64,000 bases of DNA from Flabesymbios commensalis (taxonomy: Eukaryota; Annelida; Polychaeta; Terebellida; Flabelligeridae), in assembly GCA_964017125.1 (NCBI GenBank), contig OZ024912.1, positions 77,732,154-77,796,153 on the forward strand, given 5' to 3'. The stretch's first letter is position 1. The number at the start of each line of letters is the position of its first letter. The position numbers and the translations under genes are program-made. Under the pieces are notes generated by a model. The model made no database searches, had not been told where the DNA came from, and saw only the letters and a list, made by a program, of their open reading frames with translations. Of this stretch, positions 1 through 10,600 are shown piece by piece.

Positions 1-322
1 CTTTTCTCGTTTATTTTCAGCTAGGTATCATAACTTAAAAAAAAAAAAAAAAAAAAAAAACGATATTGGGCCTATGTCGCTGTAGTGTTGATAATTACTC
101 TCTCAATCCTGGCGACCAGCCTTGTCAGTTCTAACTGCTCAGTCACACATGTACGATGGGGGGAGAGCACTTCCTCAGTGCTGTTTCAATGACGGCCCGC
201 ATTTTCAGCGCTCTGGCGACGTGGAAACAGTGTTGTTTCAGTGCATCACATTAATAACTTTTGGAATACTCGATCAAACCTCACCAAATTTTTAGGGCAG
301 TCGCCGCAACGGCTGTGAATAG

Positions 323-492
323 TGTGTGCAATATTACATGTAAAACGGTTGAGAATTGACTGAGATATCAACGAAAAACGCTCCTCCGACGTTGTCACAT
401 CGTTGGCTCAGTGCTTTGCATTAATAACTTTTGAAGTACTCGATCAAACTCCGCCAAATTTACTGGGCCGTTGCCGTAGTTCCAGCCGATGG
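323..492 (+). repeat. Submonomer 1 (170 bp)
   Basis: Counted from the TGTGTGCAATATT block to the next TGCCTGCAAAATT block. Unlike submonomers 2-5 it lacks the TGACGTCT pair after GGTTGAGAATTGAC. Instead it reads CTGAGATATCAACGAAAAACG and then CTCCTCCGACGTTG. It shares this alternative middle with the split submonomer, so the two form one subclass. It ends with the common CATTAATAACTTTTGAAG and CTCGATCAAAC motifs. Confidence 0.9.
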
Positions 493-667
493 TGCCTGCA
501 AAATTACATGAAAAACGGTTGAGAATTGACGTCTGAATTGACGTCTAAATGAATATATATATTGAAATACTCAAGCAAATTTCACATTAATCTCATTAAT
601 AACATTTGAAGTACTCTCTCAAACTTTACAGAATTTTCAGGGTAGTGGCCATAATACCATTCGATGG
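493..667 (+). repeat. Submonomer 2 (175 bp)
   Basis: Starts at TGCCTGCAAAATTACATG and carries the TGACGTCT pair at 527-546. It is the only submonomer with the ATATATATATTG stretch, and it has TAATAACATTTGAAG instead of the usual TAATAACTTTTGAAG. The segment ends CAGGGTAGTGGCCATAATAC, distinct from the CAGTCGCCG form of its neighbours. Confidence 0.9.
527..546 (+). promoter_or_regulatory. Paired CRE-like motifs TGACGTCT
   Basis: Two TGACGTCT octamers start at 527 and 539, 12 bp apart. The pair recurs in most submonomers, sometimes with one copy changed (TGATGTCT or TTACGTCT). Each unit also has a full palindromic TGACGTCA in the insert. TGACGTCA is the consensus of bZIP factors of the CREB/ATF class, and TGACGTCT differs at the last base. 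Regulatory use is inference; the pair may simply be a shared ancestral stretch of the submonomer. Confidence 0.4.
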
Positions 668-840
668 TGCCTGCAAAATCACATGGAAGACGGTTGAGAA
701 TTGACGTCTGAATTGACGTCTAAATGAATAACTTTTGAAATACTTAATCAAATTTCACATTAATCTCATTAATAACTTTTGAGGTACTATCTCAAACTTT
801 ACAAAATTTACAGGGCAGTCGCCGTAATACCATCCGATGG
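668..840 (+). repeat. Submonomer 3 (173 bp)
   Basis: Starts TGCCTGCAAAATCACATGGA (C instead of T in AATCAC) followed by AGACGGTTGAG. It carries the TGACGTCT pair and then ATAACTTTTGAAATACTTAATC, and ends CAGTCGCCGTAATACCATCC. Its AAGACGG string is shared with the extra seven-unit submonomer and is where a later recombination joined (near 18728). Confidence 0.9.
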
Positions 841-1013
841 TGCCTGCAAAATTACATGGTAAACGGTTGAGAATTGATGTCTGAATTGACGTCTAAATGA
901 ATATTTTTTGAAATACTTAGTCAAATTTCACACTAATCTCATTAATAACTTTTGAAGTATTCTCTCAAACTTTACAGAATTTACAGGACCGTCGCCGTAA
1001 TACCATCCGATGG
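841..1013 (+). repeat. Submonomer 4 (173 bp)
   Basis: Starts TGCCTGCAAAATTACATGG and reads TGATGTCTGAATTGACGTC, so the first of the two TGACGTCT motifs has decayed to TGATGTCT. It also has a distinctive AATATTTTTTGAAATAC run. In seven-submonomer units the extra submonomer follows directly after this class. Confidence 0.9.
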
Positions 1014-1186
1014 TGCCTGCAAAATTACATAGTAAACGGTTGAGAATTTACGTCTGAATTGACGTCTAAATGAATAAATTTTGAAATACTCAAGCAAATT
1101 TACCACTAATCTCACTAATAACTTTAGAAGTACTTGCTCAAACTTTACAAACTTCTCAGGGCAGTCGCCGCTATAGTTGCTGGTAG
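1014..1186 (+). repeat. Submonomer 5 (173 bp)
   Basis: Starts TGCCTGCAAAATTACATAG here (TACATGG in most units). In block 1 it reads GAATTTACGTCTGAATTGAC. From the third seven-submonomer unit (about 16020) it reads GAATTGACGTC, so this base separates early and late families. Its second half contains CTAATAACTTTAGAAGTAC, the target later hit by the SINE. Confidence 0.9.
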
Positions 1187-1344
1187 TGCCTGCAAAATTA
1201 CATGCAAATCGGTTGAGAATTGACTGAGATATCAGCGAAAAACGGGTAAAAATGATGACAAAAATGCCCAGAGAAAAGTGAAAACGCATTGTAGACAGTG
1301 GGTTTGTGGCCATTGTGACTGTCTTGGCATTTCTCTCATTTTTC

Positions 1345-1391
1345 GTTTGACGACTTTTGACGTCAGAATCAGACGTCAAAAGTCATCAAAC
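1345..1391. repeat. Near-perfect palindrome with 20-bp arms and 7-base loop
   Basis: Left arm 1345-1364 and right arm 1372-1391 are reverse complements with one mismatch (GACGAC against GTCATC), around the loop AGAATCA. The left arm contains the palindromic octamer TGACGTCA at 1358-1365. The structure occurs once per unit at the same place. One unit (14641-16254) has an altered right arm, CATAAGTC instead of CAAAAGTC. It could extrude as a cruciform or fold as an RNA hairpin if transcribed; neither is shown by sequence alone. Confidence 0.88.
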
Positions 1392-1483
1392 AGTGCAAAT
1401 AGGGTGTTTTACATCTCCCTCAATAAGGGGTATTTCGGAAAAGCAATCTTTTCTCGTTTATTTTCAGCTAGGTATCATAACTT

Positions 1484-1507
1484 AAAAAAAAAAAAAAAAA
1501 AAAAAAA
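1484..1507 (+). repeat. A-tract, one per unit (24 A here)
   Basis: A homopolymer run lies between CATAACTT and CGATATTGGG in every unit. Counted lengths along the window, in order: 24, 24, 23, 24, 23, 24, 23, 23, 24, 21, 18, 19, 19, interrupted at 19344, 19, 15, 17, 16, 17, 17, 15, 16, 16, 17, 18, 25, 26, 26, 25, 24, 25, 25, 24, 26, 25, 19, 25, 18, 25, 25, 18. Long A-tracts generally disfavour nucleosomes, so these could form a regularly spaced accessible site, but that is inference. Confidence 0.95.
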
Positions 1508-1612
1508 CGATATTGGGCCTATGTCGCTGTAGTGTTGATAATTACTCTCTCAATCCTGGCGACCAGCCTTGTCAGTTCTAACTGCTCAGTCACACATGTA
1601 CGATGGGGGGAG

Positions 1613-1629
1613 AGCACTTCCTCAGTGCT
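1613..1629. repeat. Short hairpin AGCACT/AGTGCT
   Basis: Six-base arms at 1613-1618 and 1624-1629 flank a TCCTC loop, directly after the G-run of the insert. The arms are intact in the units inspected; two variants (CCCC near 3067 and TTCTC near 16590) fall in the loop. That is too few changes to argue for constraint. Confidence 0.6.
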
Positions 1630-4600
1630 GTTTCAATGACGGCCCGCATTTTCAGCGCTCTGGCGACGTGGAAACAGTGTTGTTTCAGTGCATCACATTA
1701 ATAACTTTTGGAATACTCGATCAAACCTCACCAAATTTTTAGGGCAGTCGCCGCAACGGCTGTGAATAGTGTGTGCAATATTACATGTAAAACGGTTGAG
1801 AATTGACTGAGATATCAACGAAAAACGCTCCTCCGACGTTGTCACATCGTTGGCTCAGTGCTTTGCATTAATAACTTTTGAAGTACTCGATCAAACTCCG
1901 CCAAATTTACTGGGCAGTTGCCGTAGTTCCAGCCGATGGTGCCTGCAAAATTACATGAAAAACGGTTGAGAATTGACGTCTCAATTGACGTCTAAATGAA
2001 TATATATATTGAAATACTCAAGCAAATTTCACATTAATCTCATTAATAACATTTGAAGTACTCTCTCAAACTTTACAGAATTTTCAGGGTAGTGGCCATA
2101 ATACCATTCGATGGTGCCTGCAAAATCACATGGAAGACGGTTGAGAATTGACGTCTGAATTGACGTCTAAATGAATAACTTTTGAAATACTTAATCAAAT
2201 TTCACATTAATCTCATTAATAACTTTTGAGGTACTATTTCAAACTTTACAAAATTTACAGGGCAGTCGCCGTAATACCATCCGATGGTGCCTGCAAAATT
2301 ACATGGTAAACGGTTGAGAATTGATGTCTGAATTGACGTCTAAATGAATATTTTTTGAAATACTTAGTCAAATTTCACACTAATCTCATTAATAACTTTT
2401 GAAGTATTCTCTCAAACTTTACAGAATTTACAGGACCGTCGCCGTAATACCATCCGATGGTGCCTGCAAAATTACATGGTAAACGGTTGAGAATTTACGT
2501 CTGAATTGACGTCTAAATGAATAAATTTTGAAATACTCAAGCAAATTTACCACTAATCTCACTAATAACTTTAGAAGTACTTGCTCAAACTTTACAAACT
2601 TCTCAGGGCAGTCGCCGCTATAGTTGCTGGTAGTGCCTGCAAAATTACATGCAAATCGGTTGAGAATTGACTGAGATATCAGCGAAAAACGGGTAAAAAT
2701 GATGACAAAAATGCCCAGAGATCAGTGAAAACGCATTGTAGACAGTGGGTTTGTGGCCATTGTGACTGTCTTGGCATTTCTCTCATTTTTCGTTTGACGA
2801 CTTTTGACGTCAGAATCAGACGTCAAAAGTCATCAAACAGTGCAAATAGGGTGTTTTACATCTCCCTCAATAAGGGGTATTTCGGAAAAGCAATCTTTTC
2901 TCGTTTATTTTCAGCTAGGTATCATAACTTAAAAAAAAAAAAAAAAAAAAAAACGATATTGGGCCTATGTCGCTGTAGTGTTGATAATTACTCTCTCAAT
3001 CCTGGCGACCAGCCTTGTCAGTTCTAACTGCTCAGTCACACATGTACGATGGGGGGAGAGCACTTCCCCAGTGCTGTTTCAATGACGGCCCGCATTTTCA
3101 GCGCTCTGGCGACGTGGAAACAGTGTTGTTTCAGTGCATCACATTAATAACTTTTGGAATACTCGATCAAACCTCACCAAATTTTTAGGGCAGTCGCCGC
3201 AACGGCTGTGAATAGTGTGTGCAATATTACATGTAAAACGGTTGAGAATTGATTGAGATATCAGCGAAAAACGCTCCTCCGACGTTGTCACATCGTTGGC
3301 TCAGTGCTTTGCATTAATAACTTTTGAAGTACTCGATCAAACTCCGCCAAATTTACTGGGCCGTTGCCGTAGTTCCAGCCGATGGTGCCTGCAAAATTAC
3401 ATGAAAAACGGTTGAGAATTGACGTCTGAATTGACGTCTAAATGAATATATATATTGAAATACTCAAGCAAATTTCACATTAATCTCATTAATAACATTT
3501 GAAGTACTCTCTCAAACTTTACAGAATTTTCAGGGTAGTGGCCATAATACCATTCGATGGTGCCTGCAAAATCACATGGAAGACGGTTGAGAATTGACGT
3601 CTGAATTGACGTCTAAATGAATAACTTTTGAAATACTTAATCAAATTTCACATTAATCTCATTAATAACTTTTGAGGTACTATCTCAAACTTTACAAAAT
3701 TTACAGGGCAGTCGCCGTAATACCATCCGATGGTGCCTGCAAAATTACATGGTAAACGGTTGAGAATTGATGTCTGAATTGACGTCTAAATGAATATTTT
3801 TTGAAATACTTAGTCAAATTTCACACTAATCTCATTAATAACTTTTGAAGTATTCTCTCAAACTTTACAGAATTTACAGGACCGTCGCCGTAATACCATC
3901 CGATGGTGCCTGCAAAATTACATGGTAAACGGTTGAGAATTTACGTCTGAATTGACGTCTAAATGAATAAATTTTGAAATACTCAAGCAAATTTACCACT
4001 AATCTCACTAATAACTTTAGAAGTACTTGCTCAAACTTTACAAACTTCTCAGGGCAGTCGCCGCTATAGTTGCTGGTAGTGCCTGCAAAATTACATGCAA
4101 ATCGGTTGAGAATTGACTGAGATATCAGCGAAAAACGGGTAAAAATGATGACAAAAATGCCCAGAGATCAGTGAAAACGCATTGTAGACAGTGGGTTTGT
4201 GGCCATTGTGACTGTCTTGGCATTTCTCTCATTTTTCGTTTGACGACTTTTGACGTCAGAATCAGACGTCAAAAGTCATCAAACAGTGCAAATAGGGTGT
4301 TTTACATCTCCCTCAATAAGGGGTATTTCGGAAAAGCAATCTTTTCTCGTTTATTTTCAGCTAGGTATCATAACTTAAAAAAAAAAAAAAAAAAAAAAAA
4401 CGATATTGGGCCTATGTCGCTGTAGTGTTGATAATTACTCTCTCAATCCTGGCGACCAGCCTTGTCAGTTCTAACTGCTCAGTCACACATGTACGATGGG
4501 GGGAGAGCACTTCCTCAGTGCTGTTTCAATGACGGCCCGCATTTTCAGCGCTCTGGCGACGTGGAAACAGTGTTGTTTCAGTGCATCACATTAATAACTT

Positions 4601-7600
4601 TTGGAATACTCGATCAAACCTCACCAAATTTTTAGGGCAGTCGCCGCAACGGCTGTGAATAGTGTGTGCAATATTACATGTAAAACGGTTGAGAATTGAC
4701 TGAGATATCAACGAAAAACGCTCCTCCGACGTTGTCACATCGTTGGCTCAGTGCTTTGCATTAATAACTTTTGAAGTACTCGATCAAACTCCGCCAAATT
4801 TACTGGGCCGTTGCCGTAGTTCCAGCCGATGGTGCCTGCAAAATTACATGAAAAACGGTTGAGAATTGACGTCTGAATTGACGTCTAAATGAATATATAT
4901 ATTGAAATACTCAAGCAAATTTCACATTAATCTCATTAATAACATTTGAAGTACTCTCTCAAACTTTACAGAATTTTCAGGGTAGTGGCCATAATACCAT
5001 TCGATGGTGCCTGCAAAATCACATGGAAGACGGTTGAGAATTGACGTCTGAATTGACGTCTAAATGAATAACTTTTGAAATACTTAATCAAATTTCACAT
5101 TAATCTCATTAATAACTTTTGAGGTACTATCTCAAACTTTACAAAATTTACAGGGCAGTCGCCGTAATACCATCCGATGGTGCCTGCAAAATTACATGGT
5201 AAACGGTTGAGAATTGATGTCTGAATTGACGTCTAAATGAATATTTTTTGAAATACTTAGTCAAATTTCACACTAATCTCATTAATAACTTTTGAAGTAT
5301 TCTCTCAAACTTTACAGAATTTACAGGACCGTCGCCGTAATACCATCCGATGGTGCCTGCAAAATTACATGGTAAACGGTTGAGAATTTACGTCTGAATT
5401 GACGTCTAAATGAATAAATTTTGAAATACTCAAGCAAATTTACCACTAATCTCACTAATAACTTTAGAAGTACTTGCTCAAACTTTACAAACTTCTCAGG
5501 GCAGTCGCCGCTATAGTTGCTGGTAGTGCCTGCAAAATTACATGCAAATCGGTTGAGAATTGACTGAGATATCAGCGAAAAACGGGTAAAAATGATGACA
5601 AAAATGCCCAGAGATCAGTGAAAACGCATTGTAGACAGTGGGTTTGTGGCCATTGTGACTGTCTTGGCATTTCTCTCATTTTTCGTTTGACGACTTTTGA
5701 CGTCAGAATCAGACGTCAAAAGTCATCAAACAGTGCAAATAGGGTGTTTTACATCTCCCTCAATAAGGGGTATTTCGGAAAAGCAATCTTTTCTCGTTTA
5801 TTTTCAGCTAGGTATCATAACTTAAAAAAAAAAAAAAAAAAAAAAACGATATTGGGCCTATGTCGCTGTAGTGTTGATAATTACTCTCTCAATCCTGGCG
5901 ACCAGCCTTGTCAGTTCTAACTGCTCAGTCACACATGTACGATGGGGGGAGAGCACTTCCTCAGTGCTGTTTCAATGACGGCCCGCATTTTCAGCGCTCT
6001 GGCGACGTGGAAACAGTGTTGTTTCAGTGCATCACATTAATAACTTTTGGAATACTCGATCAAACCTCACCAAATTTTTAGGGCAGTCGCCGCAACGGCT
6101 GTGAATAGTGTGTGCAATATTACATGTAAAACGGTTGAGAATTGACTGAGATATCAACGAAAAACGCTCCTCCGACGTTGTCACATCGTTGGCTCAGTGC
6201 TTTGCATTAATAACTTTTGAAGTACTCGATCAAACTCCGCCAAATTTACTGGGCCGTTGCCGTAGTTCCAGCCGATGGTGCCTGCAAAATTACATGAAAA
6301 ACGGTTGAGAATTGACGTCTGAATTGACGTCTAAATGAATATATATATTGAAATACTCAAGCAAATTTCACATTAATCTCATTAATAACATTTGAAGTAC
6401 TCTCTCAAACTTTACAGAATTTTCAGGGTAGTGGCCATAATACCATTCGATGGTGCCTGCAAAATCACATGGAAGACGGTTGAGAATTGACGTCTGAATT
6501 GACGTCTAAATGAATAACTTTTGAAATACTTAATCAAATTTCACATTAATCTCATTAATAACTTTTGAGGTACTATCTCAAACTTTACAAAATTTACAGG
6601 GCAGTCGCCGTAATACCATCCGATGGTGCCTGCAAAATTACATGGTAAACGGTTGAGAATTGATGTCTGAATTGACGTCTAAATGAATATTTTTTGAAAT
6701 ACTTAGTCAAATTTCACACTAATCTCATTAATAACTTTTGAAGTATTCTCTCAAACTTTACAGAATTTACAGGACCGTCGCCGTAATACCATCCGATGGT
6801 GCCTGCAAAATTACATAGTAAACGGTTGAGAATTTACGTCTGAATTGACGTCTAAATGAATAAATTTTGAAATACTCAAGCAAATTTACCACTAATCTCA
6901 CTAATAACTTTAGAAGTACTTGCTCAAACTTTACAAACTTCTCAGGGCAGTCGCCGCTATAGTTGCTGGTAGTGCCTGCAAAATTACATGCAAATCGGTT
7001 GAGAATTGACTGAGATATCAGCGAAAAACGGGTAAAAATGATGACAAAAATGCCCAGAGAAAAGTGAAAACGCATTGTAGACAGTGGGTTTGTGGCCATT
7101 GTGACTGTCTTGGCATTTCTCTCATTTTTCGTTTGACGACTTTTGACGTCAGAATCAGACGTCAAAAGTCATCAAACAGTGCAAATAGGGTGTTTTACAT
7201 CTCCCTCAATAAGGGGTATTTCGGAAAAGCAATCTTTTCTCGTTTATTTTCAGCTAGGTATCATAACTTAAAAAAAAAAAAAAAAAAAAAAAACGATATT
7301 GGGCCTATGTCGCTGTAGTGTTGATAATTACTCTCTCAATCCTGGCGACCAGCCTTGTCAGTTCTAACTGCTCAGTCACACATGTACGATGGGGGGAGAG
7401 CACTTCCTCAGTGCTGTTTCAATGACGGCCCGCATTTTCAGCGCTCTGGCGACGTGGAAACAGTGTTGTTTCAGTGCATCACATTAATAACTTTTGGAAT
7501 ACTCGATCAAACCTCACCAAATTTTTAGGGCAGTCGCCGCAACGGCTGTGAATAGTGTGTGCAATATTACATGTAAAACGGTTGAGAATTGACTGAGATA

Positions 7601-10600
7601 TCAACGAAAAACGCTCCTCCGACGTTGTCACATCGTTGGCTCAGTGCTTTGCATTAATAACTTTTGAAGTACTCGATCAAACTCCGCCAAATTTACTGGG
7701 CAGTTGCCGTAGTTCCAGCCGATGGTGCCTGCAAAATTACATGAAAAACGGTTGAGAATTGACGTCTCAATTGACGTCTAAATGAATATATATATTGAAA
7801 TACTCAAGCAAATTTCACATTAATCTCATTAATAACATTTGAAGTACTCTCTCAAACTTTACAGAATTTTCAGGGTAGTGGCCATAATACCATTCGATGG
7901 TGCCTGCAAAATCACATGGAAGACGGTTGAGAATTGACGTCTGAATTGACGTCTAAATGAATAACTTTTGAAATACTTAATCAAATTTCACATTAATCTC
8001 ATTAATAACTTTTGAGGTACTATCTCAAACTTTACAAAATTTACAGGGCAGTCGCCGTAATACCATCCGATGGTGCCTGCAAAATTACATGGTAAACGGT
8101 TGAGAATTGATGTCTGAATTGACGTCTAAATGAATATTTTTTGAAATACTTAGTCAAATTTCACACTAATCTCATTAATAACTTTTGAAGTATTCTCTCA
8201 AACTTTACAGAATTTACAGGACCGTCGCCGTAATACCATCCGATGGTGCCTGCAAAATTACATGGTAAACGGTTGAGAATTTACGTCTGAATTGACGTCT
8301 AAATGAATAAATTTTGAAATACTCAAGCAAATTTACCACTAATCTCACTAATAACTTTAGAAGTACTTGCTCAAACTTTACAAACTTCTCAGGGCAGTCG
8401 CCGCTATAGTTGCTGGTAGTGCCTGCAAAATTACATGCAAATCGGTTGAGAATTGACTGAGATATCAGCGAAAAACGGGTAAAAATGATGACAAAAATGC
8501 CCAGAGATCAGTGAAAACGCATTGTAGACAGTGGGTTTGTGGCCATTGTGACTGTCTTGGCATTTCTCTCATTTTTCGTTTGACGACTTTTGACGTCAGA
8601 ATCAGACGTCAAAAGTCATCAAACAGTGCAAATAGGGTGTTTTACATCTCCCTCAATAAGGGGTATTTCGGAAAAGCAATCTTTTCTCGTTTATTTTCAG
8701 CTAGGTATCATAACTTAAAAAAAAAAAAAAAAAAAAAAACGATATTGGGCCTATGTCGCTGTAGTGTTGATAATTACTCTCTCAATCCTGGCGACCAGCC
8801 TTGTCAGTTCTAACTGCTCAGTCACACATGTACGATGGGGGGAGAGCACTTCCTCAGTGCTGTTTCAATGACGGCCCGCATTTTCAGCGCTCTGGCGACG
8901 TGGAAACAGTGTTGTTTCAGTGCATCACATTAATAACTTTTGGAATACTCGATCAAACCTCACCAAATTTTTAGGGCAGTCGCCGCAACGGCTGTGAATA
9001 GTGTGTGCAATATTACATGTAAAACGGTTGAGAATTGACTGAGATATCAACGAAAAACGCTCCTCCGACGTTGTCACATCGTTGGCTCAGTGCTTTGCAT
9101 TAATAACTTTTGAAGTACTCGATCAAACTCCGCCAAATTTACTGGGCCGTTGCCGTAGTTCCAGCCGATGGTGCCTGCAAAATTACATGAAAAACGGTTG
9201 AGAATTGACGTCTGAATTGACGCCTAAATGAATATATATATTGAAATACTCAAGCAAATTTCACATTAATCTCATTAATAACATTTGAAGTACTCTCTCA
9301 AACTTTACAGAATTTTCAGGGTAGTGGCCATAATACCATTCGATGGTGCCTGCAAAATCACATGGAAGACGGTTGAGAATTGACGTCTGAATTGACGTCT
9401 AAATGAATAACTTTTGAAATACTTAATCAAATTTCACATTAATCTCATTAATAACTTTTGAGGTACTATCTCAAACTTTACAAAATTTACAGGGCAGTCG
9501 CCGTAATACCATCCGATGGTGCCTGCAAAATTACATGGTAAACGGTTGAGAATTGATGTCTGAATTGACGTCTAAATGAATATTTTTTGAAATACTTAGT
9601 CAAATTTCACACTAATCTCATTAATAACTTTTGAAGTATTCTCTCAAACTTTACAGAATTTACAGGACCGTCGCCGTAATACCATCCGATGGTGCCTGCA
9701 AAATTACATAGTAAACGGTTGAGAATTTACGTCTGAATTGACGTCTAAATGAATAAATTTTGAAATACTCAAGCAAATTTACCACTAATCTCACTAATAA
9801 CTTTAGAAGTACTTGCTCAAACTTTACAAACTTCTCAGGGCAGTCGCCGCTATAGTTGCTGGTAGTGCCTGCAAAATTACATGCAAATCGGTTGAGAATT
9901 GACTGAGATATCAGCGAAAAACGGGTAAAAATGATGACAAAAATGCCCAGAGATCAGTGAAAACGCATTGTAGACAGTGGGTTTGTGGCCATTGTGACTG
10001 TCTTGGCATTTCTCTCATTTTTCGTTTGACGACTTTTGACGTCAGAATCAGACGTCAAAAGTCATCAAACAGTGCAAATAGGGTGTTTTACATCTCCCTC
10101 AATAAGGGGTATTTCGGAAAAGCAATCTTTTCTCGTTTATTTTCAGCTAGGTATCATAACTTAAAAAAAAAAAAAAAAAAAAAAACGATATTGGGCCTAT
10201 GTCGCTGTAGTGTTGATAATTACTCTCTCAATCCTGGCGACCAGCCTTGTCAGTTCTAACTGCTCAGTCACACATGTACGATGGGGGGAGAGCACTTCCT
10301 CAGTGCTGTTTCAATGACGGCCCGCATTTTCAGCGCTCTGGCGACGTGGAAACAGTGTTGTTTCAGTGCATCACATTAATAACTTTTGGAATACTCGATC
10401 AAACCTCACCAAATTTTTAGGGCAGTCGCCGCAACGGCTGTGAATAGTGTGTGCAATATTACATGTAAAACGGTTGAGAATTGACTGAGATATCAACGAA
10501 AAACGCTCCTCCGACGTTGTCACATCGTTGGCTCAGTGCTTTGCATTAATAACTTTTGAAGTACTCGATCAAACTCCGCCAAATTTACTGGGCAGTTGCC

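Larger units (their letters stand above)
1..1277 (+). repeat. Partial unit at the window start
   Basis: The window opens inside the constant insert, 36 bp before its A-tract (37-60). It then contains submonomers 1-5 and the beginning of the split submonomer. The left edge of the array lies outside the window. Confidence 0.95.
1245..1657 (+). repeat. Unit-constant insert of about 413 bp, of unknown origin
   Basis: This segment has no visible similarity to the submonomers and occurs once per unit. In order it contains GGTAAAAATGATGAC, the anchor, a 20-bp-arm palindrome (1345-1391), TCTCGTTTATTTTCAGC, an A-tract (1484-1507), TGGCGACCAGCC, a GGGGGG run, a short hairpin (1613-1629), and a GCATTTTCAGCG end. 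I see no terminal inverted repeats and no clear target-site duplication. A fossil non-autonomous element whose A-tract is a retroposed tail is one possibility, and foreign DNA captured before amplification is another. Its length elsewhere varies only with the A-tract. Confidence 0.7.
1187..1769 (+). repeat. Split submonomer 6 (about 170 bp interrupted by a 413-bp insert)
   Basis: The left part (1187-1244) runs from TGCCTGCAAAATTACATG through GACTGAGATATCAGCG to CGAAAAACG. The right part resumes at 1658 with CTCTGGCGACG, which lines up base for base in length with CTCCTCCGACG that follows CGAAAAACG in submonomer 1. It then continues through CAGTGCATCACATTAATAAC as an ordinary submonomer. Removing 1245-1657 leaves 170 bp, the same length as submonomer 1. 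The interruption is therefore an insertion into a pre-existing submonomer, present in every unit of the array. Confidence 0.82.
1278..2724 (+). repeat. Representative six-submonomer unit (1447 bp)
   Basis: From the chosen anchor this unit contains the main part of the 413-bp insert (to 1657) with palindrome, A-tract and short hairpin. The second half of the split submonomer runs to 1769. Further submonomers begin at 1770, 1940, 2115, 2288 and 2461, and the next split submonomer begins at 2634. The start point is arbitrary because the array is continuous; it was chosen because the anchor sequence is present in all 40 units. Confidence 0.95.
1..8730 (+). repeat. Four-unit (5,786-bp) periodicity inside block 1
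   Basis: Private variants recur exactly 5,786 bp apart. ACATAGTAAACGG occurs near 1027 and 6813, GAGAAAAGTG replaces GAGATCAGTG at 1271 and 7057, and GACGTCTCAATTG replaces GACGTCTGAATTG near 1976 and 7762. Intervening units carry the common forms. This implies duplication of a segment about four units long after these variants arose. The copies are not identical: a T at about 2237 (CTATTTCAAAC) is absent from the partner. The outer limits of the duplicated segment are uncertain because most units are indistinguishable. Confidence 0.85.

Noticed and set aside
1230-1260. CENP-B box near CGAAAAACGGGTAAAA
   Set aside because: The ANNCGGG part is present, but the TTCG at the required distance upstream is not, so the core consensus fails.
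981-1379. Minus-strand open frame of 132 residues, repeated at 6767-7165
   Set aside because: It is open only in the units with the rare ACATAG variant and lies across submonomers and insert on the opposite strand. The recurrence reflects the 5,786-bp period, not a gene.
1245-1657. Helitron or inverted-repeat DNA transposon as the identity of the constant insert
   Set aside because: No terminal inverted repeats, no TC start with CTRR end, and no AT-target signature. The internal palindrome is central rather than terminal.
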